Shown in pieces: positions 1 to 7,972 of a stretch of DNA of 29,820 nucleotides. A program made the position numbers and the translations under genes. The stretch comes from QHBQ01 sp038230695 (GTDB lineage: Bacteria; Chloroflexota; Chloroflexia; QHBQ01). The stretch lies in assembly GCA_038230695.1 (NCBI GenBank), contig JBBRMT010000025.1:1-29820 (forward strand). The letters run 5' to 3'. Every line of letters begins with the position of its first letter. The stretch's first letter is position 1. The notes below the pieces were generated by a model, which saw only the letters and a program-made list of their open reading frames with translations, was not told the DNA's origin and made no database searches.

Positions 1-13
1 CCCCGCTGAGGGC

Positions 14-76
14 TTATACCAATTCGCTTTGCTGATGCAGCAATTTCGTAGGGGCGGGCTGCAGCCCGCCCTGGTG
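14..76. repeat. REP-like palindrome with TATACCA end
   Basis: A TATACC motif at 16-21 is followed 32 nt later by GTAGGGGCGGGCT paired with AGCCCGCCCTGG. The same two-module spacing recurs at 23247-23309 and, inverted, at 143-204 and 27679-27741. Confidence 0.65.
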
Positions 77-142
77 AAGCTGCCGTCATGCTTATCGAAA
101 GTTGCAAGCTGAGGCTGGCAATGAGCATGGTCACCATTGCAT

Positions 143-204
143 CTGGGCGGGCTGCCACCCGCCCCTACGGATAATACTTCGTTTTCTCGGCTATTTGGTA
201 TTAG
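143..204. repeat. REP-like palindrome, inverted copy
   Basis: TGGGCGGGCTG pairs with ACCCGCCCCTAC, followed about 30 nt later by TTTGGTATTA, a degenerate form of the TGGTATAAT end module. Orientation is opposite to the copy at 14-76. Confidence 0.6.
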
Positions 205-235
205 TTTAATCTGCTGGCGACGGTGTAAATTGCAT

Positions 236-263
236 CAGGGCGCACAGCCGTGCGCCCCTACGG
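236..263. repeat. REP-like palindrome core
   Basis: CAGGGCGCACAG pairs with CCGTGCGCCCCTACGG. This is the core module only; no clear end module is seen on either side. Confidence 0.6.
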
Positions 264-293
264 AATTACCGTATTACCGGCTGGATTTGGTAA

Positions 294-333
294 ACGGAGG
301 AAGGCGCATCATCAGATGCGCCCCTCCGTTTTT
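294..333. terminator. Hairpin with T run, probable terminator
   Basis: ACGGAGG (294-300) pairs with CCTCCGT (323-329) and an inner GGCGCAT pairs with ATGCGCC. A TTTTT run follows on the plus strand. It sits 40 nt beyond the stop of the M14 peptidase on the minus strand, where the T run is weaker, so it may act in both directions. Confidence 0.5.
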
Positions 334-368
334 ACTCAGTCATCAGTCCCCAGTCCTCAGTCCTCAGC
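334..368. repeat. Heptamer tandem array (CCTCAGT type)
   Basis: Five consecutive 7-nt units, ACTCAGT, CATCAGT, CCCCAGT, CCTCAGT and CCTCAGC, end 5 nt before the stop codon of the peptidase gene (374-376). One of at least eleven arrays with the same 7-nt period in this window. Confidence 0.7.
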
Positions 369-373
369 ACTGC

Positions 374-3184
374 TCACGGCTTGTCGAGGATGCCAGTGTA
401 GGCGATCTGGGCCATCTCGTCGCGGCGGATGCTGTTGTTGGGCAGGTAGGTGTGGTTGGGGTAGCCGTTGACGATGCCGTTGTGGTAAGCAGTCTCGATA
501 CTGGCGTAGAAGACGTTGGCGGTCGGCACATCCACGAAGTCTTGCGCCCCACCAGTCGGCGTGTGCAGGGTGTAGCCACCGGCATTGACCACCAGCTTGG
601 TAAGCTGTCCTCTGGTGATAGGTAGGTTGGGCAGATAACAGGGGTTGCCCAGACCATGTGCCGCGCAGGTGGCCGGGTCGAAGCCGCTGAGTATGCCTGC
701 GTGGTAGCCGCTCTCGATAAAGACGTAGGCGAAGTAGCTGGGTGGCACGTCCACGAAGTCTGGCGTGGCGGGAGTGTATAGCGGCGTGCCGAAGCCTAGC
801 ACGACCACCTTGGCGAACTGGCCGCGTGTAGACGTGCCAGCGGGCGAGTAATGGCTGGCATCAGTGCCGTTGACTACCCCACGGCAGTTCAGGGTGTGGA
901 TGGCCGTGTAAAAGATGTTGCCAGTGATGTCGGTAAAGGGGTTGGGGCAATCGGTGGGGGTCACGGTTGGTAGGCTTGGCGTGCTGGTTGGCGGCACTGG
1001 CGTGTCAGTTGGCCCACCAGGAGTATTGGTGGGGGCGGGCGTGTCGGTGGGGCCGCCGGGCGTGTTGGTGGGCGGCGCAGGCGTAGCGGTTGACGGCACT
1101 GGCGTGTCAGTTGCGGGCAGCGGCGTATCGGTGGGCGTGTCGGTAGGCGGCACTTGCGTGTCGGTGGGCGTGTTAGTGGGTGGCAGTGGCGTGTTAGTCG
1201 GGGTGTTGGTGAGTGGCAGCGGTGTGTTGCTGGGGCCGGGCGTGGGCAGACACAGCGGGCGGCTACCGTCAGTACCACCTAGCGGAGTAGGACACGAGGT
1301 CGGCACCGGGGTCGGGGTCAGCGTCGGTGTATTGGTTGGCGTGTTGGTCGGCGGCAGCGGTGTATTGGTCGGCGCAGGGGTGTTGGTCGGGCCGCCATTG
1401 GGCAGTACGTCGAGGAAGACAGCGGAGACTGGCCCCCAGCTCTGGTAGGCAGTGGACGGAATGTTGTTGACACCCCGCCCGCGCACGAAGATGATGTGAC
1501 GGCCCACCGAGAGGCTACCGGTGCTGACCGTGGCGTTGACTGGAACTGTCTGCGAGGTGAACGTGCCGTTCATTGGCACTGCGGTGCCACCCGCCCAGGG
1601 CGGGGTGTCCACATAGTATTCTGCCGCACCCACGTTCTGGGCAAGGCTGTTGCCCGTCCAGGCATAGTTGATGGTGGCTGTCAGGTTCGCCGCCGTTCCC
1701 TGAGTTACGGTGATCGGGACACCAGAGGGCGTGATCGCATCCGGCCCATATGCCTCTTGGTAGGGGGTACGGGCAATCTTGGCCTCATATAGCAGCGCAC
1801 CTTTGTTGTCCGGCCATATAGTGTTGTTTACCTCAGAGAGCGGTACGAAGAAGTCGTTGCCATCGACCTCGGTGGTAAATGCCGCCGCGCCCAGTTGCCC
1901 ATAGGCCCAGTCAATCGCATCGCCGTCTACGTTGTACAGGCATACCCCCGGTTGACAATACTGGTAGTTGTTGCCAGCGGGATAAGCGTTGGATGCGCTT
2001 ATGTGCGCCCCGATGTTCGCCAACTGAGTGCCATTAGGAGCGGGGCTGGTACCCCAACCCCAGGGGTAGATGTCGAGCGCGGCATTGGAGTGCATATTCT
2101 GGTACACACCAGTGGTGGTCAGCGGGGCAGCGTGGGTTAGGTCAGGGATACGTTGCTGGGGGATGAGGCTGCTCACCTTGTTCTGGATCGCCAGGGTTTC
2201 AGGATCGGAAGCTGCACTGGGGCCACGATAAGTCTGACTACAAGCTGCGGTGCTAGAGCCGTTGTGTAGTCCCCACTGGAAGCTGAAGTTGCGGTTGTTG
2301 TCGGTGCCGAACTGGTTGCTCTCGCCGGGCGGCCAGGTGGTGCAGTTGTTGGTATCGTTGGCGTTCTTGCGCTGATAATAGGGGGAATTGCCGTTACCAC
2401 CCGCCTCCACAATGTGGTGGCCGTCGGGGTTAGCCATCGGCACCACCCAGATATCGTGGTAATCCACCAGCCAGTGAGCATCGGCATCGGTGTTGTAGTT
2501 GCTGAGAAGGTAGTCAATATAGCGCATCGCTACTTCTGGCACGGCGATCTCGCGGGCGTGGATACCGGCATCGTACCAGTAGACCGGCTTGGGGCCGGGA
2601 AAGCTGCGGTTGGTGATGTGCAAAGCGTAGATGTTGTAGCCATTCCAGGTCAGGTTGGGGTTGCTCTGGGTGCAAGGGGCGTGCAGCATACACCAGGATT
2701 GGCCGATGTTGATCTTCTCCGCCAAATTGGGGTATGCGGCCACCTCCTGGTCGAGATAGCTCTGCATTTCCTCCACTGTCTTGAAGCCACCATAGAAGGT
2801 GTCGGGGCTGTTGCTGCCAAACAAGTTGGGATTGTTGACTAGCTGGGTAGTCTGCTGGTCAATCGTCACCTTCAGACCGGTCGCCAGCATCTGGTTGTAA
2901 CCAGCCTGATCGGTGTAGACGGTGATGTAACCGCCGAGGGTGTTTTGTTCGATTGCGCCCCACTCGGTAGCTAGGCTGTCGCGCTCTGCGTTGTCGTGGA
3001 AGTAGATATGCACCACGAGCATCTGTGGGCGGGTCGGATTGATGGCTGCGCCACTGCCGCTAGCCTGGACTGCCTGCGGTTGCAATGGAGCCGCGCCGCT
3101 GCCAATGCTCATCAGCATCCCGACATTAAGGACGATTACCGCCAGGGCAATACCTACCCCAGCGCCGACTGACTTATGCTTCAC
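374..3184 (-). CDS. Secreted M14 zinc carboxypeptidase with SLH surface anchor
   Basis: A 936-residue secreted metallopeptidase predicted to remove C-terminal residues from peptides at the cell surface. Start is GTG at 3184, with AAGGAG 7 nt upstream. Residues 1-42 form an N-terminal signal segment. The M14 fold spans about 130-470: Zn ligands in HARE (209-212) and H365 (NMHSN), the Asn-Arg pair in DNNRNF (about 295-300), and the general base E439 in FTTEV. A module of about 110 residues follows, then a Thr/Pro linker of TNTPT/TDTP repeats from about 600 to 750. Three S-layer homology domains (VVNGTD, ILSGF and IVNGYP cores) fill the C terminus. The linker DNA (about 950-1400) is strongly repetitive and produces long antisense open frames. 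Catalytic residues look intact. The domain assignment is strong; the substrate is unknown. Confidence 0.9.
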   Translation of the reverse strand: MKHKSVGAGVGIALAVIVLNVGMLMSIGSGAAPLQPQAVQASGSGAAINPTRPQMLVVHIYFHDNAERDSLATEWGAIEQNTLGGYITVYTDQAGYNQMLATGLKVTIDQQTTQLVNNPNLFGSNSPDTFYGGFKTVEEMQSYLDQEVAAYPNLAEKINIGQSWCMLHAPCTQSNPNLTWNGYNIYALHITNRSFPGPKPVYWYDAGIHAREIAVPEVAMRYIDYLLSNYNTDADAHWLVDYHDIWVVPMANPDGHHIVEAGGNGNSPYYQRKNANDTNNCTTWPPGESNQFGTDNNRNFSFQWGLHNGSSTAACSQTYRGPSAASDPETLAIQNKVSSLIPQQRIPDLTHAAPLTTTGVYQNMHSNAALDIYPWGWGTSPAPNGTQLANIGAHISASNAYPAGNNYQYCQPGVCLYNVDGDAIDWAYGQLGAAAFTTEVDGNDFFVPLSEVNNTIWPDNKGALLYEAKIARTPYQEAYGPDAITPSGVPITVTQGTAANLTATINYAWTGNSLAQNVGAAEYYVDTPPWAGGTAVPMNGTFTSQTVPVNATVSTGSLSVGRHIIFVRGRGVNNIPSTAYQSWGPVSAVFLDVLPNGGPTNTPAPTNTPLPPTNTPTNTPTLTPTPVPTSCPTPLGGTDGSRPLCLPTPGPSNTPLPLTNTPTNTPLPPTNTPTDTQVPPTDTPTDTPLPATDTPVPSTATPAPPTNTPGGPTDTPAPTNTPGGPTDTPVPPTSTPSLPTVTPTDCPNPFTDITGNIFYTAIHTLNCRGVVNGTDASHYSPAGTSTRGQFAKVVVLGFGTPLYTPATPDFVDVPPSYFAYVFIESGYHAGILSGFDPATCAAHGLGNPCYLPNLPITRGQLTKLVVNAGGYTLHTPTGGAQDFVDVPTANVFYASIETAYHNGIVNGYPNHTYLPNNSIRRDEMAQIAYTGILDKP

Positions 3185-3499
3185 TGCTTCGCTCCTTTTC
3201 CTCTACTGGCTAAACAATAACCCTATAACCGCGCCATCTGCACGGCTCGTTAAACCGCTGGGACAAACAGGGGATGAGAGGATCAGCCAGAGGGTATGAT
3301 GGAAGGGCGGACATCCTCATGCCACTGCATCGTAGCATGGCTGCGCCAGTATAGCAGCGGCGTATCCCAATCGCAAGCGCGGCCGGGTAGTAGGGTGTGC
3401 GTCACATTCTTGCAACGTATGTGTGGCATAGGGGCGGATTGCGTCCGCCCTGGTTGGATATGCAAAAACGTGACGCGCGCCCGTGGTAGTATTTTATAG
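3185..3499. other. Intergenic region upstream of the M14 peptidase
   Basis: This 315-nt gap holds the peptidase leader (3185-3300) and the 80-bp composite palindromic element at 3400-3478. I see no gene. Small open frames here consist mostly of repeat sequence and lack a convincing ribosome binding site. Confidence 0.6.
3400..3478. repeat. About 80-bp composite palindromic element, copy 1
   Basis: Outer arms GCGTCACATTCTTGCA and TGCAAAAACGTGACGC flank a REP core (GGGGCGGATTGCGTCCGCCC). The whole unit recurs inverted at 5915-5998 with the same arm sequences and length but a different core palindrome, which suggests a small non-autonomous mobile element. Confidence 0.65.
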
Positions 3500-4519
3500 C
3501 TATATCGAAGTGGGATGGTGGATGGGGGCAAACCGCTCAATCTCGGCCTCAATCGGCGGATCTTGCAACCTGCCCCATCGTCGCGCCTGCCGCGCTAGCA
3601 ACAGGCCGACCAGTTGGCCGCGCAGCCGCGCCCGCGCCGCCGGTTCGTGCAGGTGGCGCAGCGCCTCGGCGGTGAAACGCAGTTGCGCCCCCACGAAGCG
3701 CCCCCAATATCTTGACCACATTGGCGCGGTCCAGTGCCGCGCCGCCAGCAGGATAATGTTGCGCCCCACATAGTAACTCGCCAACGCCCCGCCGCCGGTC
3801 GCGCTCAACTTGTGGTAGACGATTGCGCCAGACACGTATAGGGTGCGGTAGCCGTGTTCGCGCAGCCGCAGGTTGACATCTACATCCTCGCAGTACATCA
3901 CCAGCCGCTGATCGAAAGGCCGATTGTCGGGGTTGTCGGCGGCAATATCGGTCAGCGTGGCGTGACGATAAAGCGCCGCCGCCGCGCACGCGCCAAACAC
4001 CTCCTCGACCTGCTGATAACGACCGGCCTCAAGCTGCCACACGCCGCGACTGTTCGGCACGCCGTTTAGCCCATAGTAATCGCCCGCCGAATGTAGCCGC
4101 GCCATTTCGGGGTGGGCGGCGTAGTCGGCCAGTGGGTCGGATACGCCCTCGCGCCACAGGCGGATATGGCTGGCAAAGGCGGCATATTCGGGATGCGCGG
4201 CGGCAGCGTTTGCCAACTCTTCCAGCCAGCGGGGGTCAGCGGCAATGTCGTTGTTGAGCAGGGCAATCATCTCACCCTGCGCGGCGGCGATACCAGCGTT
4301 GACCGCAGCGGCAAAGCGACGATTGCGCGGCTGGCGTACTACCCGCACTTCAGGGTAATGCGCCAACACCGCCAGCGAGTCGTCGTAGCTGGCATCGTCC
4401 ACCACGATCACCTCGAAGCGATCAGCGGCCAGCGTCTGCGCCCGCAAGCTGTCGAGGCAGGCGGGCAGCAACGCCGCGCCATTATAGTTGGGGATGACTA
4501 CAGAGATCTGTGGTGGCAT
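3500..4519 (-). CDS. GT2 family glycosyltransferase, rhamnosyltransferase-like
   Basis: A 339-residue GT-A fold glycosyltransferase, probably adding a sugar to a lipid-linked or surface polysaccharide at the cytoplasmic face. The N terminus has the family signature SVVIPNYNG (6-14), followed by VVDD (39-42) and the acceptor-side DXD-like NND (89-91) in MIALLNND. The catalytic ED motif is in MYCEDVDVNLRLREHGY. There is no transmembrane segment; the last 70 residues are Arg/Ala-rich helix. It resembles WbbL-type rhamnosyltransferases, and a dTDP-rhamnose reductase gene lies 1.5 kb away, so rhamnose is a reasonable donor guess, but only inference. The ATG at 4519 has no obvious Shine-Dalgarno. 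Confidence 0.85.
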   Translation of the reverse strand: MPPQISVVIPNYNGAALLPACLDSLRAQTLAADRFEVIVVDDASYDDSLAVLAHYPEVRVVRQPRNRRFAAAVNAGIAAAQGEMIALLNNDIAADPRWLEELANAAAAHPEYAAFASHIRLWREGVSDPLADYAAHPEMARLHSAGDYYGLNGVPNSRGVWQLEAGRYQQVEEVFGACAAAALYRHATLTDIAADNPDNRPFDQRLVMYCEDVDVNLRLREHGYRTLYVSGAIVYHKLSATGGGALASYYVGRNIILLAARHWTAPMWSRYWGRFVGAQLRFTAEALRHLHEPAARARLRGQLVGLLLARQARRWGRLQDPPIEAEIERFAPIHHPTSI

Positions 4520-4743
4520 ATCAATTTGGTCTACGCTAATCTTGCCATTCTGATTGTATAGAAGCTACTAGCATTGGCGAATGAACGCTTTTGATAAACA
4601 TTGATGCACTTGACCGATCGGAGCTTCGCTCCCAGCCCTCGGTAACTCGGCGAGCGGCGGGTTATCCCCACCACTACCACCCTTCAATACTTATGAGAAA
4701 GGTTTAGCTTTGGGGAGGCTGGGAGAGAGTACGACTACAATTC

Positions 4744-4771
4744 ATCACTAATCACCAATCACTAATCACTT
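4744..4771. repeat. Heptamer tandem array (ATCACTA) overlapping a stop codon
   Basis: Four units: ATCACTA, ATCACCA, ATCACTA, ATCACTT. The stop codon of the MreB-like gene (4766-4768, TCA on plus, TGA on the coding strand) lies inside the last unit. Confidence 0.75.
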
Positions 4772-5803
4772 CGTCTCCAGCGCGGCGGCAAAGCGGGCGG
4801 GGTTATGCGCTACCTGGCTGAGACCAGCAATCGTGGCGGTGGCGATCTGGATTTCGGGGGCAGGATGCAGTGCGAACTCCAGGCTCTGGTTCAGGTGTTC
4901 GGCCAGCCCTTTCAGTTGCGCGCTGCCACCCACCATAGTCGCGCCATCGGTGATGATCGCCTCGCGGGTGCGGGCATCGAGTTCCAGCCAGATGGCGTTT
5001 AGCTCTTCCGACACCCGCTCAATGCTGTGCAACAGCGCGGCGCGAACCTCGGCGGCGCTGATATTCATATAGCTGGTATGATGGGTAAGGCGGATCGAAC
5101 TGAAGGTGCGCTGTTCGTTCTCGGTGGCGGAGAGGTCGCCCAGTTCGCACTTGACTCGCTGGGCCATCTCGCGGGGCAGCAGTTCGCCGCGCTCACGGCG
5201 GATGTAGCGCACCACCCCCTCATCGAACCAGTCACCCGCATAAGGGAAGCTACGGGCGTAGATAACCTGATTGAGAGCGCATACCGCCACATCCACCAGC
5301 CCTGCGCCCATGTCAATAATCATGCGCGGACGTGAACCGGCGATCGGTATACCCAGAGCCTGACCCGCCGCCAGTGGTCGCGGCAGTAGTCGCACCCGCC
5401 CCGCGCCTGCGCCCAGCAGCACGCCAATCAGCAGCAGCCGCTCGGCAGGGTTCGCCCCCGCTGCTACTCCGGCGATGACACTGGGGCGCATCGGCCCCTT
5501 GGTCAGCCGCCACATCGCGGCCAGCATCGCCTGGGCTGCGTCCGGCTCGGCAATCACCCCTCGCTGCATCGGGCGCACCGCGCTCAGGCTGGGTGGCACG
5601 GTGGTGGCGGCTACTTCCTCGGCCTCCTTGCCTACTGCGACCACGCGGTTGCGGGCCTTGTCTACCAGCACAATAGCGGGCAAGTCCATCAACCCCGGTG
5701 GCGTGCTGCTACGCAAACCTGGATGGGCAATCCGCACCCGGCTGCTGCCAAAGTCCACCGCCAGCCGCTTCGCCAGCCTTCCCACTACCGGCACTTCCGC
5801 CAT
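4766..5803 (-). CDS. Divergent MreB-like actin homologue
   Basis: A 345-residue protein of the MreB/Mbl actin family, which in rod-shaped bacteria forms membrane-associated filaments guiding wall synthesis. Length and domain order fit: phosphate-1 loop LAVDFGSSRVRIAH (14-27), LPAIVLVD, PMQRGVIAEPDAAQ (MreB has P-L-x-G-V-I-A-D), phosphate-2 region IIDMGAGLVDVAV, then FPYAGDWFDEGVVRYIRRERG and the C-terminal VGGSAQLKGLAEHL. Several nucleotide-binding positions differ from the canonical pattern: MreB usually has DIGGGT where this has DMGAGL, and TGGGALL where this has VGGSAQL. It may therefore be a weak or inactive ATPase. No mreC, mreD or rodA is adjacent, so it is probably a paralogue and not the main cell-shape gene. 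Heptamer arrays lie at both gene ends. Confidence 0.8.
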   Translation of the reverse strand: MAEVPVVGRLAKRLAVDFGSSRVRIAHPGLRSSTPPGLMDLPAIVLVDKARNRVVAVGKEAEEVAATTVPPSLSAVRPMQRGVIAEPDAAQAMLAAMWRLTKGPMRPSVIAGVAAGANPAERLLLIGVLLGAGAGRVRLLPRPLAAGQALGIPIAGSRPRMIIDMGAGLVDVAVCALNQVIYARSFPYAGDWFDEGVVRYIRRERGELLPREMAQRVKCELGDLSATENEQRTFSSIRLTHHTSYMNISAAEVRAALLHSIERVSEELNAIWLELDARTREAIITDGATMVGGSAQLKGLAEHLNQSLEFALHPAPEIQIATATIAGLSQVAHNPARFAAALETK

Positions 5804-5819
5804 AGTCGGCCCCCATAAA

Positions 5820-5854
5820 GAATGTAGAATGTAGAATGAAGAATGAAGAATGTT
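5820..5854. repeat. Heptamer tandem array (GAATGTA/GAATGAA)
   Basis: Five units: GAATGTA twice, GAATGAA twice, GAATGTT. It starts 17 nt upstream of the MreB-like start codon, so it is in the probable 5' leader. The GAATGTA unit is reused upstream of dhaM (16978-16998). Confidence 0.75.
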
Positions 5855-5914
5855 GTGGTTGAGCCGCGCTTCACACTTTGTATCACTACTCTGTAGTCAT
5901 TCAACTTTCAGCGG

Positions 5915-5998
5915 GTGTGCATCACGTTTTTGCAAATCCGCCCAGGGCGAGCAACGGTTCGCCCCTACCGATGTCTACCTTGCAAGAATGTGACGCGA
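5915..5998. repeat. About 80-bp composite palindromic element, copy 2
   Basis: Inverted relative to the 3400-3478 copy. It reads TGCATCACGTTTTTGCA, then the core AGGGCGAGCAACGGTTCGCC, then TTGCAAGAATGTGACGCG. Outer arms match copy 1 almost base for base, while the core is the type seen at 23575 and 27681. Confidence 0.65.
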
Positions 5999-6002
5999 AC
6001 CC

Positions 6003-6030
6003 ACCTTCAACCTTCAACCTTCAGCTTTCA
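6003..6030. repeat. Heptamer tandem array (ACCTTCA) containing a stop codon
   Basis: ACCTTCA three times, then GCTTTCA. The stop codon of the rhamnose reductase gene (6014-6016) is supplied by the TCA of the second unit, so the C-terminal residues ELKSELKAEG are encoded by repeat-like sequence. Confidence 0.75.
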
Positions 6031-6895
6031 ACTCGCTCTTCAACTCGCTGCTGGCGATGTAGGCAGCCAACGCTTCCTGCCAGGGACGCATCTTGATGCC
6101 CAGTTCCGCGCCTGCAAAGTTGCCGAGGGCGGAGAATTGCGGCGGCTGCGCGGCGCGGGGGTAGTTTGCCAGAATGGTCGGTTTGAGCGGCACCGCTGCC
6201 CGCCCGGTCAGGCGCATCACCTCGGCGGCGTACTCGTAGCGCGAGCAGTAGCCATCGTTGGGCAGGTGATACACGCCGTAGACCGCCGTAGGCAAGCTGA
6301 CCAGCTTGAGCAACGCGCCCGCCACATCCTCTACCCAGGTGGGCGTGCTGATCTCGTCGGTTACGACGCTGAGGCTGCCGCGCTCGTCGGCGGCCCGCAC
6401 AATCTTGGCGATGAAGTTGTTGCCGCCCGCGCCGTAAAGCCAACTGCCGCGCACGATATAGTAGCGGCGGGTGAGGCTCTGCACGTACCACTCGCCCACT
6501 GCTTTGCTCTGCGCGTAGGTACAAAGTGGGTTGGTGGCCTCCCACTCGCGGAATGGCGTGCTGCGCTCTGGCGGCGCGGTGAACACCCAGTCGGTGCTGA
6601 AGTGCATCAGCGGCACGCCTGCCGCCTCGCACCACAGCGCAAAGTTACGCGGCCCCAAAGCGTTGACGCGGAAAGCCAGGTCGGGGTTACGCTCCGCGCC
6701 GTCCACGTCGGTGTACGCGCCGCAGTGCATCACCACATCGGGGATAAACTGCGTCAGCGTAGCGTGCAGCGCAGCGATGTCGGTAAAATCATGCTCCGGC
6801 AAATCCATGCCCAGCACGGTGTGACCGCCCGCCTCAGCCTGCCGCTGCAACGCGCCGCCCAACTGCCCCTTGCTGCCGGTAATCACCATCCGCAT
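6014..6895 (-). CDS. rfbD: dTDP-4-dehydrorhamnose reductase
   Basis: A 293-residue NAD(P)H-dependent SDR enzyme predicted to reduce dTDP-4-dehydro-L-rhamnose to dTDP-L-rhamnose, the last step of the RmlABCD pathway. The start at 6895 is chosen because GAGGTG lies 5 nt upstream and the protein then begins exactly at the Rossmann strand: VITGSKGQLGGAL (4-16). The SDR pair is Y127xxxK131 in YAQSK. STDWVF (100-105) corresponds to the usual STDYVFDG, and MHCGAYTDVDGAE (56-68) is the family's substrate-side segment. Reading upstream would run into the palindromic element at 6923-7085. The C-terminal 10 residues come from a heptamer array. No rmlA, rmlB or rmlC is in the window; they must lie elsewhere. 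It may feed the GT2 enzyme encoded at 3500-4519. Confidence 0.87.
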   Translation of the reverse strand: MRMVITGSKGQLGGALQRQAEAGGHTVLGMDLPEHDFTDIAALHATLTQFIPDVVMHCGAYTDVDGAERNPDLAFRVNALGPRNFALWCEAAGVPLMHFSTDWVFTAPPERSTPFREWEATNPLCTYAQSKAVGEWYVQSLTRRYYIVRGSWLYGAGGNNFIAKIVRAADERGSLSVVTDEISTPTWVEDVAGALLKLVSLPTAVYGVYHLPNDGYCSRYEYAAEVMRLTGRAAVPLKPTILANYPRAAQPPQFSALGNFAGAELGIKMRPWQEALAAYIASSELKSELKAEG

Positions 6896-6922
6896 ATAAT
6901 CACCTCTATCAGTGCAACTGTG

Positions 6923-7085
6923 GCAAAAAGCCCCCAGCGGGGGTTTGGGGGAGAAATGCTGCCCCACATCAATGCCCAGGCAACCACACTTCAGGTCGCC
7001 AGCGCTGCCAACCTCCTTAGCCAACCCGGCAAACATTAACTCTGCTTCGAGATTTCTCGCCCAAGCCCCGCTGGGGGCTTTTTGC
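6923..7085. repeat. About 160-bp palindromic element, copy 1
   Basis: Ends are GCAAAAAGCCCCCAGCGGGG and its inverse, CCCCGCTGGGGGCTTTTTGC. Inner segments TTTGGGGGAGAAATG and ATTTCTCGCCCAAG continue the inverted arms. A diverged full-length copy lies at 14294-14440 in the leader of ptsI; this one lies just upstream of rfbD. Confidence 0.65.
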
Positions 7086-7119
7086 CTTTGGGTAAGGGGG
7101 CTGCACTTGCCCCATCTGA

Positions 7120-7938
7120 CTACCCCACCACAATCGTGCCAACCATAATCAGGGCAGCCAGCGCCAGGCCATATAGCCAGTAGAAGTCGTAAGCCTGATC
7201 GGGGCGCAGGCGCACGCTGATGCTGAGACTGAAGAAGCGTACCAGCAAGGTGAGCAGCAGCGTCAACAGCGCGACAATAGCGACTTGCCCGATTATGTTT
7301 CCTGGTGAGGGCAACAGCAGCGCGGCAGCGAAGATTAGCAAGCCCGCCTCCCGCGCCAGCCTGCCTACGCCTGCGCTGGTTGCCAGGGGCCGCAACCCGA
7401 CGATGGACTCGGGATCGGCGCTTACGGTGAAGGGGTGAGCCTCCAGCTTGGCGGGCAGGGCGATCAGGATGGCTAGCAGAGCCAGCCCATGAGTTGCCAG
7501 TGGCAGCGCATTGCTCGGCCAGAGCGCCACGCTTGCCAGGTCAATCCTACCGGCCAGGGCAATTAGCGCCACTAGCGCGACGATGTAGGCAAGGTTGTGG
7601 AAGAGCGCGAATTGCAGCCGCCTCGCCCCTGCCAGTTGCGCCCAGGTGCGGCTGTCGAGCAAATCGCGCAGCCCCGCTGCGACCATGCCAAGCTCCAGCA
7701 GCAGCGCCACGCTGATCAGGTCGGCCCCTGCTAGCAATCCGCCAATCGCCAGCCCCGGCCCCAGCCAGCCCAGCAGCCCCAGCAGATATTCGGCGGGCGT
7801 GTTGCTGATGCTGAAAAGCCCGTTTATCGCTAGCCGCAAGCTGGACTGCGGCGTGCCTTCGCGAGTACGCAGCCAGCGCAACCCCGCGCCCACCAGGGGC
7901 AGCAGTATAAGCGCGGCAAAGGTGTAAAGTATCTCCAT
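7120..7938 (-). CDS. Orphan NuoH/HycD-like integral membrane protein
   Basis: A 272-residue, very hydrophobic protein with about seven or eight predicted transmembrane segments. The order of features resembles the complex I NuoH / group 4 hydrogenase HycD-EchB family: an early polar loop (LRTREGTPQSSLRLAINGLF), a central segment GARRLQFALFHNLAYIVALVALIALAG, and a late loop KLEAHPFTVSADPESIVGL...SAGVGRLAREAG. That last loop aligns by eye with NuoH's TNRTPFDLPEAESELVAG...EYSGM. No other complex I or hydrogenase gene is present, so a function in proton translocation cannot be assumed. It begins 34 nt after the hydrolase stop, so the two may be cotranscribed. The start at 7938 has no clear Shine-Dalgarno. 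The alternative is an unrelated membrane protein. Confidence 0.5.
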   Translation of the reverse strand: MEILYTFAALILLPLVGAGLRWLRTREGTPQSSLRLAINGLFSISNTPAEYLLGLLGWLGPGLAIGGLLAGADLISVALLLELGMVAAGLRDLLDSRTWAQLAGARRLQFALFHNLAYIVALVALIALAGRIDLASVALWPSNALPLATHGLALLAILIALPAKLEAHPFTVSADPESIVGLRPLATSAGVGRLAREAGLLIFAAALLLPSPGNIIGQVAIVALLTLLLTLLVRFFSLSISVRLRPDQAYDFYWLYGLALAALIMVGTIVVG

Positions 7939-7972
7939 GCGTCGCCCAGTGTATCACAGCCTCAGCCCAACG

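Larger units (their letters stand above)
1..373. other. Gene-free stretch with three palindromic repeats
   Basis: No credible gene lies here; the open frames are antisense or composed of repeat sequence. The stretch holds three REP-like palindromes (14-76, 143-204, 236-263), a terminator-like hairpin (294-333) and a degenerate heptamer array (334-368) reaching the 3' end of the M14 peptidase gene. Confidence 0.7.

Noticed and set aside
915..1448. Long plus-strand open frame of Val/Gly-rich repeats
   Set aside because: It is the antisense of the Thr/Pro linker of the M14 peptidase; low-complexity linkers routinely open the opposite strand, and there is no ribosome binding site.
5915..7039. 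374-codon plus-strand frame opposite rfbD
   Set aside because: It is antisense to a clear SDR enzyme, starts in a repeat element and has no family resemblance.
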